Shown: positions 19,334 to 29,800, numbered from the stretch's first letter. The stretch: DNA of 64,000 nt from Enterococcus aquimarinus (GCF_001885765.1 NZ_JXKD01000015.1:1-64000), one strand, 5' to 3'. Notes: generated by a model from the sequence alone, not told the origin. A program made the numbers and translations.

Positions 19334-20368
19334 TTATTCAGATGTTAGCTGTTCTAGAAAATTCAGTTGATTCGTTGCTTTTTTCAAACGATTCATATAA
19401 GCCACACCTAAGCCTTCTTCAGGGAAGGTTGGGACTAAGATGACGTCGATTGCTGCTTCATCTAAGGCGCGTAAGCCCGCAAACAAGCCTTTCGCTGCTG
19501 CTTCCACGCCTTCGCCTTCATAGGCAAACGTCGCTTGCGCTGACGCTTGGTATCGTTCAATCATTTGAGGACTTCCTAATAATCCCAGGCGGATCTCTTT
19601 GGCTATGACTAAAGCCATAACCGCTTCCCACTCATCAGGATTGACCATCAATGCAGGCGTTTTAGGGGCGTAATGCTTATATTTCATGCCAGGAGACTTC
19701 GGTGCTTGTTCTTCATGGGCTAGATGGGGATCTACTAAGATTTCAATTCCTAGAATCGTTTCTAACGCTTCTTTTGTAACAGCACCTGGACGTAAAATCA
19801 TCGGGGGTTTCGTTGGATCGCTTAAATCAAGCACCGTCGACTCAACACCAATTGCTGTCGCGCCCCCTTCAAGTATGCCGGCAATTTTCCCTTGTAAATC
19901 ATGATAGACATGTTGACTATTGGTCGGACTCGGTCGTCCAGAAGTGTTCGCACTGGGACCGACAATCGGAACACCGGCTTCTTTGATCAGTTCTAACGTT
20001 AGCGGATGATTGGGCATCCGAAATGAAACGGTCGGTAAGCCGGCCGAAACAACGCTTGGTAATGCCCCGGGTTTGATCGTAAAGATTAAGGTTAATGGCC
20101 CTGGCCAAAACGCGTCAACAATTTCTTGCGTCAACGGATGGAAGACCTCGACATAATCTTTTACTTGTTCAAAACTTTCGACGTGAACAATCAGTGGATT
20201 GTCACTTGGACGACCTTTCACCGTAAAGACCGATTGAACGGCATCGGCTATTTGGGCATTGGCTCCCAAACCATAGACCGTTTCTGTGGGAAACGCCACA
20301 ATTTCACCCTCTCGGAGTAACCGGGCCGCTTCTATTAAGTCCATTTTATTAAATATTTTTGTTTCCAC
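19334..20368 (-). CDS. tsaC: L-threonylcarbamoyladenylate synthase (Sua5/YwlC)
   Basis: The enzyme makes threonylcarbamoyl-AMP for t6A37 tRNA modification. An N-terminal YrdC domain (TETVYGLGANA, KGRPSDNPLIVH, GPSANTSGRPSPTN) is followed by a C-terminal Sua5 domain, giving 344 aa as in Bacillus YwlC. The start is GTG 20368 (METKIFNKMD) with AAGGA about 12 bp upstream. The ATG eight codons later has no RBS. A DnaA-box (TTATACACA) occupies the sequence between this RBS and the start codon. The gene lies last in tdk-prfA-prmC-tsaC, separated from prmC by 203 bp. Confidence 0.93.
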   Translation of the reverse strand: METKIFNKMDLIEAARLLREGEIVAFPTETVYGLGANAQIADAVQSVFTVKGRPSDNPLIVHVESFEQVKDYVEVFHPLTQEIVDAFWPGPLTLIFTIKPGALPSVVSAGLPTVSFRMPNHPLTLELIKEAGVPIVGPSANTSGRPSPTNSQHVYHDLQGKIAGILEGGATAIGVESTVLDLSDPTKPPMILRPGAVTKEALETILGIEILVDPHLAHEEQAPKSPGMKYKHYAPKTPALMVNPDEWEAVMALVIAKEIRLGLLGSPQMIERYQASAQATFAYEGEGVEAAAKGLFAGLRALDEAAIDVILVPTFPEEGLGVAYMNRLKKATNQLNFLEQLTSE

Positions 20369-20371
20369 AAG

Positions 20372-20571
20372 TTATACACATCCTTTTTCAAAAAAGTTGG
20401 CGAGTTATCAACATTCCTTGCGTTGTTATCCCCATTCTGTGGACAACTTATCCGTCAAGAGGGGATAACTCTGTGGGTAATCGAATAAAAGGCTCCCATT
20501 GTCACTCTATCAAGGATTCATTCACTTATTAAAAGTAAAAAATAAATAGTTATGCACAAAGCTGTGTATAA
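20372..20571. promoter_or_regulatory. DnaA-box cluster between prmC and tsaC
   Basis: Three exact matches to TTATNCACA occur: TTATACACA (20372-20380, +), TTATGCACA (20550-20558, +) and TTATACACA (20563-20571, -). Four more have one mismatch: TTATCAACA (20405-20413), TTATCCCCA (20426-20434), TTGTCCACA (20438-20446, -) and TTACCCACA (20472-20480, -). About 0.01 exact matches would be expected by chance in 200 bp at this base composition. The last pair forms an inverted repeat abutting the prmC stop. From memory, Bacillus subtilis has a DnaA-box cluster at ywlC, the tsaC orthologue. Titration of DnaA or repression of tsaC is inferred. Confidence 0.75.
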
Positions 20572-21394
20572 CTATTCCACGACAATCATCCGATCTCGCC
20601 CACTTAAATCTGGATAAATCGTTACTTTTTTATGTGGAAAAGCCGTTTGAAAAAGTGTTTGTACTGCTTTTCCTTGTTGAAAACCAATTTCTAAAAAAAT
20701 TTTTCCAGAAGGTTTCAACTTTTCCTTTGCTTGCTGTGCTAATTTTTGATAGATCGCCAGGCCCTCTTCTTCTGCAAACAAGGCCATTTTCGGCTCAAAG
20801 GTGCGCACACTTTCGTCCATGACAGACCACTCATCAGCCGCAATATAAGGGGGGTTCGAAATTAAGATATCGATTGGTTGGTTAATGGGCGCTAACGTAT
20901 CTCCTTCATAAAACGATAATGGGGCGTTTAACGTCTCGGCATTTTCTTGTGCGACTTTAAGCGCGGCTGGCGATAAATCGACAACGGCTACTTCCCAAGT
21001 GGGCCGCTCCAATTTTAATGAAATCCCGATTGCACCTGTCCCTGTCCCGACATCGACCACGTACAGTGGCTCATCTGGACATGTTTCTAAACAAAGAGCC
21101 ACTAATTCTTCCGTTTCAGGACGAGGAATCAAGGTGGCTTCCGTAACTTTCAAACGATGACCATAAAATTCTTCAAATCCAAGAATATACTGCGCAGGAT
21201 AATGCGCGGCTAGTTGTTTTAAATCTTGCTGAAGTTGCTGTTGTTCCAATTCCGGCATCTCTTTGTGCCAATTCAGCAACCAATCCGTCTTCCGCCAATT
21301 CTTACGGCCAAGTAAGACATATAAAATGCTGTGTCCTTCTACCCCTTGTTCTTCTAAAAAAGAAGAAGCCCAGGAAAGGACTTCTCGATACGTT

Positions 21395-21402
<8 letters not shown>
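20572..21402 (-). CDS. prmC: peptide chain release factor N5-glutamine methyltransferase
   Basis: This SAM-dependent enzyme methylates the Gln of the GGQ loop in release factors. The SAM site is [16 protein letters not shown], and the catalytic [12 protein letters not shown] carries NPPY. The N-terminal helical domain is present, giving 276 aa. It overlaps the 3' end of its substrate gene prfA by 8 bp, the standard coupling. Its stop codon directly touches a DnaA-box inverted repeat that, being followed by T-rich sequence, may double as a terminator. Confidence 0.95.
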
Positions 21403-22468
<1,066 letters not shown>

Positions 22469-22485
22469 AGGTATGCTCCTTTTCT

Positions 22486-23064
22486 TTAATTGCTCTTCAT
22501 TTTTGGATTAACATAGTGTTGTCGACAAACAGGGTAATACGTTTCATTTCCCCCAATTTGGACTTGCTCCCCTTCGTAAACTGGAACGTGATTCACATAA
22601 CGTAAATTCATGATTGCTTTTTTATGACAAAACCAACAAATGGTCTTCATTTCTTCAATCTTGTCCGCGTATAACAAGAGGGATTTTGACCCTTCAAACA
22701 GTTCATTGCGAAAATCATTTTTCAGCCCAAAGGCCATCACAGGAATCTTTAATTCATCGACAATTTTCGTTAAGTCTAAGACGTGACGCGCACTTAAAAA
22801 TTGCGCCTCATCAATTAAGACACAATACGGCGTGTAGCCCAACGTTTGCACGACAGAAAAAATATCCGTTTCTTCAAAAATTGGTAGTGCTTCTTTTGAA
22901 ATCCCAATGCGACTTTTCACTTGACCTAAGCCTGAACGCGTATCGATTCCGCTCGTCATCAAGACAACCGGCTTGTTTTGTTCTTCATAGTTATGGGCAA
23001 CTTTCAAAATTTCAATTGATTTCCCACTATTCATCGCGCCATATTTAAAAAATAATTGTGCCAT
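22486..23064 (-). CDS. tdk: thymidine kinase
   Basis: This type II thymidine kinase phosphorylates thymidine for dTMP salvage. The P-loop is [12 protein letters not shown], Walker [12 protein letters not shown], and a zinc site is formed by [11 protein letters not shown] together with the C-terminal YPVCRQHY. It is 192 aa. It has a strong RBS (GTGGAGGATGAG) and a TATAAT about 40 bp upstream. It heads the tdk-prfA-prmC-tsaC cluster. Confidence 0.96.
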   Translation of the reverse strand: MAQLFFKYGAMNSGKSIEILKVAHNYEEQNKPVVLMTSGIDTRSGLGQVKSRIGISKEALPIFEETDIFSVVQTLGYTPYCVLIDEAQFLSARHVLDLTKIVDELKIPVMAFGLKNDFRNELFEGSKSLLLYADKIEEMKTICWFCHKKAIMNLRYVNHVPVYEGEQVQIGGNETYYPVCRQHYVNPKMKSN

Positions 23065-23223
23065 CTCTCATCCTCCACTTACTCCTTTGGTATTATACTT
23101 GAAAAAGCAAAAATTTTACAGTAAAAGAAAAGAGAAAACGTATTTTCCATTAAAACGCTCACCAGACGGTCTCGTCTCGTTAAGCTTTCAAGCGCTAACA
23201 ATCTCCGCGCATCTTTTGCCGCT

Positions 23224-23265
23224 AAAAAAAGCGATGTCAGAACCTTAAAGGAACGGACTCGCTTT
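23224..23265 (-). terminator. rho-independent terminator after the GNAT gene
   Basis: On the minus strand AAAGCGA (23265-23259) pairs with TCGCTTT (23234-23228), with an inner partly paired CCTTTAAGG core, followed by a run of T. It starts about 33 nt after the stop. Confidence 0.7.
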
Positions 23266-23297
23266 CAATCGAACGTTTGATTTATTTCAGTCGTTAC

Positions 23298-23864
23298 TTA
23301 CCTTGCTTCATGCTTAAAGCGGCTGACTTTTGTTTCTTCTAGTAACCGCCATTCACTTTGTAAAAATCCAAAATCTAATTGATCGTACCACTTACCACTT
23401 TGATACACACTTTCGCGATTGATCCCTTCTTGCACAAAGCCGAGACTGCGATACATCTCAATCGCGTTTTGATTAAAACTATGAACATGTAGTCGCACTT
23501 TATGTAAGCCTAAATGATCAAAGGCATACGCGAGTAGCAAGGAAACAGCTTCTTTTCCATAACCTTTTCCCCGGTAAGATTCATGGGGAATGCCAATCCC
23601 AATCACGGCTAAACGGTTTTTCATCATCACACCGGTTAACGAAATAAACCCGACTAAGGCATCATCTTTTATTTGACGAATCGTAAAGAAAAATGCTTCG
23701 TTACTATCCGGGTCGCCAAACATATCTTCCCAATCATCCACACCAAAAGGATGAAACACATCGTCACTAATCCCGCGCATAAATTGAGGATCCCATTGCC
23801 ACTCCGCAAATAACTCTGTGTCCCCCTCTCTCAACTCTGCCAAATACACTTTTTTCCCACGCAT
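23298..23864 (-). CDS. GNAT-family N-acetyltransferase (RimJ/RimL type)
   Basis: An acetyl-CoA-dependent acetyltransferase of 188 aa. The acetyl-CoA loop is GIPHESYRGKGYGKEAVSLL, followed by HKVRLHVHSFNQNAIEMYRS and LGFVQEGINRE, typical of RimJ/RimL or SpeG-like enzymes. The substrate (protein N-terminus, polyamine or other amine) cannot be told from sequence. RBS is AAAAGGAG before ATG. It is monocistronic with its own terminator. Confidence 0.83.
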   Translation of the reverse strand: MRGKKVYLAELREGDTELFAEWQWDPQFMRGISDDVFHPFGVDDWEDMFGDPDSNEAFFFTIRQIKDDALVGFISLTGVMMKNRLAVIGIGIPHESYRGKGYGKEAVSLLLAYAFDHLGLHKVRLHVHSFNQNAIEMYRSLGFVQEGINRESVYQSGKWYDQLDFGFLQSEWRLLEETKVSRFKHEAR

Positions 23865-24022
23865 GATGTTAACTCCTTTTCATTTTTGTTTCTTTTGAAT
23901 ACGCTCGTTCCCACACGAGCCTACTCATTTAATCGCAATATTTTCTACCCTGGCAACTAACACTCTCCAAATTGCAGCACGCAAAGTGGCGTCATACAGC
24001 GACGATTTAACCTAAGTGCTTG

Positions 24023-24065
24023 AAAAAACTCACACGAGTCACGTTCATCTCGGACCTAGTGTGAG
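24023..24065 (-). terminator. rho-independent terminator after the OsmC gene
   Basis: On the minus strand CTCACAC (24065-24059) and GTGTGAG (24035-24029) form a stem with a long, weakly paired loop, followed by TTTTTT. It begins 9 nt after the stop. Confidence 0.72.
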
Positions 24066-24073
24066 CTTAGGAT

Positions 24074-24466
24074 TTACAAAAAGACAACTTGTTCGACAAC
24101 CTCAATGTTAGGGTCTAGCGACTGGATGACCGGACAATTCGGTGAAATCAATTTGACACAACGTTGTGCTTTCTCGTGGTATTCGGTCGCAATCTCCGCA
24201 TAAATTGTCACGTTGATTGACTGAATCGGATTGGTTTTTTTCGCCATATCCCGCGTATAACTCACCGTGACCTTTTCAATTTCATGCGGCACATTCGAGT
24301 TGTTCAACACCGAAATATAGACATATCCCGCACAGGCAGCAGCGGCTGTCACAAGTGATTGCACAGGAGAATAGCCTTCTCCTCTGAGTAAAATCCAAGG
24401 TTCTTCAGGTGTATCGAGTGTAAATGCTGGTCCTACTTTATTTAATGTAAATGTTTCAATTGACAT
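24074..24466 (-). CDS. OsmC/Ohr-family protein
   Basis: An OsmC-fold protein of 130 aa. The two redox cysteines of the family are visible in TAAAACAGYVYIS and LISPNCPVIQSL. Members reduce organic or fatty-acid hydroperoxides in the cytosol. Start chosen at ATG 24466 (MSIETFTLNK), 9 bp after AAAGG. An upstream in-frame TTG is less likely. It stands alone between the GNAT gene and signal peptidase, all on the minus strand. Confidence 0.82.
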   Translation of the reverse strand: MSIETFTLNKVGPAFTLDTPEEPWILLRGEGYSPVQSLVTAAAACAGYVYISVLNNSNVPHEIEKVTVSYTRDMAKKTNPIQSINVTIYAEIATEYHEKAQRCVKLISPNCPVIQSLDPNIEVVEQVVFL

Positions 24467-24499
24467 GTTAAACAACCTTTCTGTGTTCCCTTATTGATG

Positions 24500-25069
24500 T
24501 TAAAAAAAAGACATATCTGGAATTGGCCAGTAACGCCAAATGACTTTTCCTTCAACAGCCGTTTGCGCTACAAAACCGAAACTACGGCTATCTTTTGAAA
24601 CTAAGCGATTATCGCCTAATACAAAATAATATCCCTCTGGCACAACCACACTAAAATCATCGGTAAAATTCGTTGCTTCACGAGCAATTTCTTGAAAAAG
24701 TTCGTTATAGCTATACGTTTCAACGAGTTGGTCTTGAGCAAACAAGGCTTGAAATTCAGCAAGATACGTTTCTTCTAAGGGATCGCCATTAATCGTTAAT
24801 TGATCATTGCGCATTTCTACCGTTTCACCTGGTAAGCCAATGACCCGTTTTACCGCTAGTTTATCGGGATCGTCTGGTTCTTGCAACGTAATAATATCAA
24901 GACGGGAAATACTGTCCGTTTTGAGTGTTAATAATTTTTGTCCATCTGCCAACGTTGGATCCATTGAGTGTCCCTTCACCGAAACAGGCGTCACAAAATA
25001 AAAACGAACAATAGCAAATACGGCGATAATGACTAAAAATGCACCCCAGTTTTTGATAAATTCTTTCAC
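24500..25069 (-). CDS. lepB: signal peptidase I
   Basis: A membrane serine protease that removes signal peptides from exported proteins. One N-terminal transmembrane helix (about 9-27) is followed by the catalytic Ser35 in VKGHSMDPTL and Lys74 in KLAVKRVIGLPGE, plus the GDNRLVSKDSRSFGFV box. At 189 aa it is the short Gram-positive SipS/SipT form. The start is GTG, with GGAGGG 5 bp upstream. A TGT-TATACT extended -10 lies about 40 bp upstream. Substrates in this window would include the M23 peptidase and the LysM autolysin. Confidence 0.94.
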   Translation of the reverse strand: MKEFIKNWGAFLVIIAVFAIVRFYFVTPVSVKGHSMDPTLADGQKLLTLKTDSISRLDIITLQEPDDPDKLAVKRVIGLPGETVEMRNDQLTINGDPLEETYLAEFQALFAQDQLVETYSYNELFQEIAREATNFTDDFSVVVPEGYYFVLGDNRLVSKDSRSFGFVAQTAVEGKVIWRYWPIPDMSFF

Positions 25070-25243
25070 ATGATCCCTCCTTTTTCATAATACTTCGAAC
25101 TAAAATTAGTATAACATAGCTCTCTCAGCAAAGTCCTATCCTGATCCTGAATTTTTTAGGAATTTTCCTATCGAATTAAAGGCATTTCTCACTTGATTAT
25201 TTGGTATACTAGAGATGAAATCTATTTTAAGGAGGGTGTCTTC

Positions 25244-26653
25244 ATGTCTTGGGACCGAAAATTAAGTCTTTTTTTCCGACGTAATCGTATTTTTTTATAC
25301 CAACATGTTTCATCAATTCAAATTATTGTGATTTATTATTTACTCGTCACTCTTCTTTCTTTGGGACTTTTTTACTTACCGTTTTTCCGACAAACCGGCA
25401 GTGACGCGTCCTTTATTGATTTGTTATTTATGGCGGTCAGTACAATTAGTGTGACCGGGTTAACGACGTTTCCTATTAACAAAATTTTCAACCAAAACGG
25501 TGTGATTTTGTTGACGATTTTATTTCAAGTCGGTGGATTAGGGATTATGATGATTTCGACTTTCTTTTTCATCCTCTCCAACAAACGGATTTCCTTAAAG
25601 CAGCGGCAACTGATTATGACCGATATGAACCAGCCACGTTTAAGTGGGATTGTTAATTTAATTCGCACCACTTTTTTAATTTTAATTAGTTTACAAGCGA
25701 TTGGTGGCCTACTCTTTAGTTTCTATTTTAAAGTCACTGGTTACTACGATCGTTGGTCAGATGCCTTCTTCAACGGTTTTTATCAAGCGATTTCGGCAGT
25801 CACTAATTCTGGCTTTGATGTTACAGGCCATTCGATTCTCCCGTATTCAACGGATTATCCTTTTTTATTTGGGATTATGTTTTTAATTTTTATTGGAGGA
25901 ATTGGGTTTCCAGTTATCATGGACTTTCGCTCTTGGCTCATCGATAAATTAACGAAGAAAAAATTGCATCAAATCCCGTATCGCTTTTCATTATTTACGA
26001 AAATTGCTTTTTTCTCGTTCCTAATCTTGTTTGTCGCTGGAACGATTACGATTTTCTTATTGGAAAGAAACCATTTATTCCAAGGAGCGTCCCTTTTAAA
26101 TCAGGGCGTTACGAGTATGTTTTATTCTGTGACAACGAGAAATGCTGGTCTACAAATCCATGATTTAAATGAATTTCAAACAACGACCTTGCTCGTTTTT
26201 TCGTTATTAATGTTTATCGGTTGTAGTCCGAGCTCTGTTGGTGGTGGTGTGCGAACCACAACCATTGCCATTATCGGTCTTTATTTATTTTCTTTCTTAA
26301 AAAGCGAAAGCCGCGTCAATGTCTTTGGACGTCAAATTGACGATGATGATTTACAAAAATCAATTGTAGTCTTTATGTTGTCGTTATTTATGTGCTTTAG
26401 TAGCGTGATTTTTTTGACGGCGACAGAAGATTTCCCGTTGATTTCCATTGTCGTGGAAGTTGCTTCGGCCTTTGGAACCACAGGAATGTCACTAGGCATT
26501 ACCGCTGCCCTTTCGCCAATTGGAAAAATCGTCATTATTGCATTAATGTTTATTGGTCGCATCGGGATGCTTTACACGTTGTTACTCTTTGTTCCAAAAG
26601 AAACACGCGACTTAGGTTACGAATACCCGACTGAAAAAATCATCATTGGATAG
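25244..26653 (+). CDS. ktrB: Ktr/Trk-type potassium uptake transmembrane subunit
   Basis: A K+ channel-like transporter with four M1-P-M2 repeats. The four filter segments can be seen as ISVTGLTTF, VTNSGFDVTGH, TTRNAGLQIHD and FGTTGMSLGIT. I set the start at ATG 25244 (MSWDRKLSLFF, 469 aa), preceded by AAGGAGGG. The longer reading has no RBS. The usual cytosolic regulator (KtrA or KtrC, RCK domain) is not adjacent, so it must be encoded elsewhere, as with Bacillus ktrD. KtrB and KtrD cannot be separated here. Confidence 0.9.
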   Translation: MSWDRKLSLFFRRNRIFLYQHVSSIQIIVIYYLLVTLLSLGLFYLPFFRQTGSDASFIDLLFMAVSTISVTGLTTFPINKIFNQNGVILLTILFQVGGLGIMMISTFFFILSNKRISLKQRQLIMTDMNQPRLSGIVNLIRTTFLILISLQAIGGLLFSFYFKVTGYYDRWSDAFFNGFYQAISAVTNSGFDVTGHSILPYSTDYPFLFGIMFLIFIGGIGFPVIMDFRSWLIDKLTKKKLHQIPYRFSLFTKIAFFSFLILFVAGTITIFLLERNHLFQGASLLNQGVTSMFYSVTTRNAGLQIHDLNEFQTTTLLVFSLLMFIGCSPSSVGGGVRTTTIAIIGLYLFSFLKSESRVNVFGRQIDDDDLQKSIVVFMLSLFMCFSSVIFLTATEDFPLISIVVEVASAFGTTGMSLGITAALSPIGKIVIIALMFIGRIGMLYTLLLFVPKETRDLGYEYPTEKIIIG

Positions 26654-26685
26654 CTATTCACGGTTGACTAACTCTTAAAAAAAGG

Positions 26686-26728
26686 CATAAAATCAGACAA
26701 GGATTTCTGCTCTTTACCTGATTTTATG
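26686..26728. repeat. perfect 11-bp inverted repeat between ktrB and murT
   Basis: CATAAAATCAG (26686-26696) and CTGATTTTATG (26718-26728) pair perfectly. The T-tract lies on the minus-strand side, so as a terminator it would act against antisense transcripts. On the plus strand it may be a weak ktrB terminator or part of the murT promoter region (TATGAT at 26730). A second inverted repeat GACTACT/AGTAGTC (26747-26776) lies in the murT leader. Confidence 0.5.
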
Positions 26729-26799
26729 GTATGATTAATTGAATTTGACTACTGCCAAAAAGAGAAAAAAGTAGTCCTTTAGATAGATGGAGGTTTTAT

Positions 26800-28143
26800 A
26801 TGAAAATTCGTCATTATTTTGCGACAGCTGTCGGCAAAACATCCCAATGGCTTTTACAAACATTTTTCAAAGGTGGTTCCAGTTATCCTGGAAAAATTGC
26901 CTTAACACTCGATCCCAATATTTTAGATTATTTAGCCAAAGACTATGAAGTCATTGTGGTTACTGGCACGAATGGTAAAACCTTAACCACGGCCCTGATT
27001 GTCAAAATCTTACAACAAGAATTTGATGATGTCTTAACCAATCCAACCGGTGCTAATATGGTGCAAGGGATTGTTTCTACTTTTTTATCGGCTCATGGCA
27101 AAAAAGGACGCAAAAAATTTGCGGTTCTTGAAATTGATGAGGCGAGCTTAAGTAAAGTGACGCGATACATTAAACCAAAATTGTTTGTTTTCACGAATAT
27201 TTTCCGTGATCAAATGGATCGTTACGGTGAAATCTATACAACGTATCAAATGATTTTAGACGGTGCAGCCCAAGCACCAGAAGCTACGATTTTAGCTAAT
27301 GGCGATTCGCCAATCTTCAACTCAAAAGATACGCCAAATCCTCGTATTTATTATGGCTTTAATCATCAAGCAGATCATGAGCAATTCGCGCATCCAAATA
27401 CTGATGGCGTCTTATGTCCGCATTGTCAACATATTTTGCATTACAAGATGATTACGTATGCGAACTTAGGCAAATATTACTGTCCAAATTGTGATTTTAA
27501 ACGACCAGAACTGGCATACCAACTCACTCAACTCGGTGAGATGACCAATGTTTCTTCTGTTTTTACGGTCGATGAAGAATCTTACAAAATTGAAGTCGGC
27601 GGCCTTTATAATATCTACAATGCTCTGACCGCTGCAGCAGTTGGCCAGCATTATGGTGTTTCGCCTGAAAAAATCCGTCTTGGACTTGGTTATGACGAAA
27701 AAGTCTTTGGCCGTCAAGAAGTCATTACGATTGGCTCGAAAAAATGTACACTGGTCCTCGTTAAAAACCCTGTTGGTCTCAATCAAGTCATTGATACGAT
27801 TACCTTATCGCCAAATGATTTTTCACTTGTCTGCTTGCTGAACGCCAATTATGCAGATGGCATTGATGTGAGTTGGATTTGGGATGGTTCCTATGAGCAC
27901 TTAACAAAACGTGCCATTCCCCAAGTCCTAACAGGCGGTGATCGTCGAGAAGATATGACTTTCCGCTTGCAGGTTGCCGGAATTGCTGAAGAAACGATCC
28001 ACGAATGTGCGAATTTAGATGACGTCATTGCCCAAATTCCACAGCTTCCGACAGAAGAAGTCTATATTTTAGCAACTTATACGGCAGTGCTTCAATTGCG
28101 CCAAAAATTAACAGAAAAAGGAATTCTAAAAGGAGGGAACTAA
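26800..28143 (+). CDS. murT: lipid II isoglutaminyl synthase subunit MurT
   Basis: MurT, with GatD, amidates the D-glutamate of lipid II to D-isoglutamine. It has a Mur ligase ATPase core (VVTGTNGKTLTTALI), a zinc ribbon of two Cys pairs (CPHCQHIL and YYCPNCDFK) characteristic of MurT, and a C-terminal DUF1727 domain. It is 447 aa. gatD follows after 3 bp. The amidation is essential in several Gram-positive cocci and fits the L-lysine MurE at 51268. Confidence 0.95.
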   Translation: MKIRHYFATAVGKTSQWLLQTFFKGGSSYPGKIALTLDPNILDYLAKDYEVIVVTGTNGKTLTTALIVKILQQEFDDVLTNPTGANMVQGIVSTFLSAHGKKGRKKFAVLEIDEASLSKVTRYIKPKLFVFTNIFRDQMDRYGEIYTTYQMILDGAAQAPEATILANGDSPIFNSKDTPNPRIYYGFNHQADHEQFAHPNTDGVLCPHCQHILHYKMITYANLGKYYCPNCDFKRPELAYQLTQLGEMTNVSSVFTVDEESYKIEVGGLYNIYNALTAAAVGQHYGVSPEKIRLGLGYDEKVFGRQEVITIGSKKCTLVLVKNPVGLNQVIDTITLSPNDFSLVCLLNANYADGIDVSWIWDGSYEHLTKRAIPQVLTGGDRREDMTFRLQVAGIAEETIHECANLDDVIAQIPQLPTEEVYILATYTAVLQLRQKLTEKGILKGGN

Positions 28144-28146
28144 ACC

Positions 28147-28824
28147 ATGGCCAACTATCAATTACGTGTCGCCCACCTTTATGGGAATTTACTAAACACC
28201 TATGGAGATAACGGCAATCTCCTTGTACTCGATTATTTAGCGAAAAAGATGGATGTTGAAATGACGACGACGATTGTGAGTCTTTATGAACCTTTTGTGG
28301 CGGACGAGTACGATCTAGTCTTTTTCGGTGGCGGACAAGATTATGAACAAAAAATCGTCGCCCACGATTTACAAAGTAAAAAAGAAGCCCTCACTTCCTA
28401 TATTGAAAACGATGGCGTTCTCTTAGCGATTTGCGGAGGGTATCAGTTGCTGGGGCATTATTACGTGACCGCAAATGATGAAAAAATCATGGGAATTGGC
28501 GCGCTTGATCATTACACGACGCGGCAAGAAAATCACCGTTTTATTGGGGATATCAAAATCGTCAATGAAACGTTTAATGAAACCTATATCGGATTTGAAA
28601 ACCATAACGGCCGGACGTTCTTAGGCAAAGGCGAGCGTCCATTAGGGATTGTCGTTGATGGACATGGTAATAATGGCGAAGATCAAACCGAAGGCGTGAT
28701 TTATCGCAATGTGTTTGGTTCGTATTTCCACGGTCCCTTGCTAGCACGCAATACAAATTTAGCCAAACGAATTTTGAATCTCGCTTTAGCTAAAAAATAT
28801 GGATCCGATTTTTTAATAAAGTAA
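28147..28824 (+). CDS. gatD: lipid II isoglutaminyl synthase glutaminase subunit GatD
   Basis: A class I glutamine amidotransferase-like subunit that supplies ammonia to MurT. The nucleophile Cys lies in [15 protein letters not shown], and the catalytic His in [23 protein letters not shown] is typical of the GatD/CobQ-like group. It is 225 aa, with RBS GGAGGG inside the end of murT. It ends in a strong terminator. Confidence 0.94.
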   Translation: MANYQLRVAHLYGNLLNTYGDNGNLLVLDYLAKKMDVEMTTTIVSLYEPFVADEYDLVFFGGGQDYEQKIVAHDLQSKKEALTSYIENDGVLLAICGGYQLLGHYYVTANDEKIMGIGALDHYTTRQENHRFIGDIKIVNETFNETYIGFENHNGRTFLGKGERPLGIVVDGHGNNGEDQTEGVIYRNVFGSYFHGPLLARNTNLAKRILNLALAKKYGSDFLIK

Positions 28825-28851
28825 TCCATACTAAAAGTTAGACAACTAAAA

Positions 28852-28880
28852 AAAGGCTGACGCATCAGACGTCAGCCTTT
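28852..28880. terminator. bidirectional terminator (gatD / EEP gene)
   Basis: AAAGGCTGACG (28852-28862) and CGTCAGCCTTT (28870-28880) form a perfect 11-bp stem with a 7-nt loop, A-run before and T-run after. It lies 5 bp from the converging EEP stop codon. Confidence 0.93.
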
Positions 28881-28885
28881 TTTTG

Positions 28886-29701
28886 TTACTCTGCCAATCG
28901 AATTCGAACGCCAAAGTGATCGCTCACGACAGGTTCTGTGTGCCCGTCAAACATGACGTCATGTTGCGTGACACGAAGACCGTCGCTCACAAACAGATAA
29001 TCAATGCGTAACGATCCTTGTTGATCTTGCCAACCGTCAATCGGCCCTTCGATCGTCGCTTCTCCCCTTCTTTTTTCGGCTACTAAAAAGCTATCTTGAA
29101 GTGCTAAGGGACTGTCGAGTACTCGCTGATGGCCGATCGTTCCCGCAATCTGGTTAAAATCACCACCTAAAATAATCGGGTATCGCGTGTCTGATAACAG
29201 TTCTTCTGCTCTCGCCCATTCCGTCTCAAACGCACCGCCTTCCCACCAGGAATGATGGACATTGCCAATTGTATACAGATTACCCGCACTTTCTGTGACG
29301 CCACTTAATAAAATACGGCGCGCGGCCTCTTGAATATCATCACACGTCGACATTAATGAAACCTTAGCTAACAAGGGTTCTTTGGATAAAATGGCCAGCC
29401 CTTCTTCGTACTTCCCATAGCCAATATGACTAAATCCCCACGTCCAGTAGTAGGGTTCATCCTTTATTTGAAGCGCTTGGGATAAAACAAGCGCAAAATT
29501 ATCAGCTAATATCGGCCAAGGGTCATTATTGAAACAATACCATTCATCTAAAATTGCGGGTTCACTACCTATTCGTTGATTCACTTCTTGTAACAAAACG
29601 ACATCAAATTTTTCTTTTACGATTGTATCGACGAGCTGTTGTAATTTCTCGAGACTATTTTCTTCTACCCAACTGTGGCAGTTCAGGGTTAATACATGCA
29701 T
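28886..29701 (-). CDS. endonuclease/exonuclease/phosphatase (EEP) family hydrolase
   Basis: A cytosolic 271-aa metal-dependent phosphodiesterase or nuclease of the DNase I-like EEP fold. It shows LTLNCHSW, the Mg-binding DVVLLQEVNQR, IILGGDFNQIAG and the ending RIDYLFVSDGL...VVSDHFGVRI. The family includes nucleases, sphingomyelinases and inositol phosphatases, and the substrate cannot be named. There is no signal peptide. It is monocistronic between the gatD terminator and the divergent LacI gene. Confidence 0.82.
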   Translation of the reverse strand: MHVLTLNCHSWVEENSLEKLQQLVDTIVKEKFDVVLLQEVNQRIGSEPAILDEWYCFNNDPWPILADNFALVLSQALQIKDEPYYWTWGFSHIGYGKYEEGLAILSKEPLLAKVSLMSTCDDIQEAARRILLSGVTESAGNLYTIGNVHHSWWEGGAFETEWARAEELLSDTRYPIILGGDFNQIAGTIGHQRVLDSPLALQDSFLVAEKRRGEATIEGPIDGWQDQQGSLRIDYLFVSDGLRVTQHDVMFDGHTEPVVSDHFGVRIRLAE

Positions 29702-29768
29702 TTAGAAACTCCTTTTATTTCATTTTTTACTTTATTATAACATAATTTGATTCTTCGCTGATTCGCTC

Positions 29769-29797
29769 TTGACGATGCAACCGATTGCGTCTATGAT
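29769..29797 (+). promoter_or_regulatory. promoter of the LacI-family gene
   Basis: TTGACG (29769-29774) and TATGAT (29792-29797) are separated by exactly 17 bp. The expected start coincides with the first operator-like repeat at 29801. This leaves a leader of about 165 nt before the LacI gene. Confidence 0.6.
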
Positions 29798-29800
29798 AGA

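Noticed and set aside
20545-20572. oriC
   Set aside because: Although DnaA boxes cluster at 20372-20571, there is no dnaA, dnaN or rpmH nearby and no clear AT-rich unwinding element. A secondary DnaA-binding site is the better reading.
22614-23048. 144-aa plus-strand ORF opposite tdk
   Set aside because: It lies wholly antisense to a thymidine kinase with all motifs, has no RBS, and its product is Ser/His/Arg-rich and unlike a folded protein.
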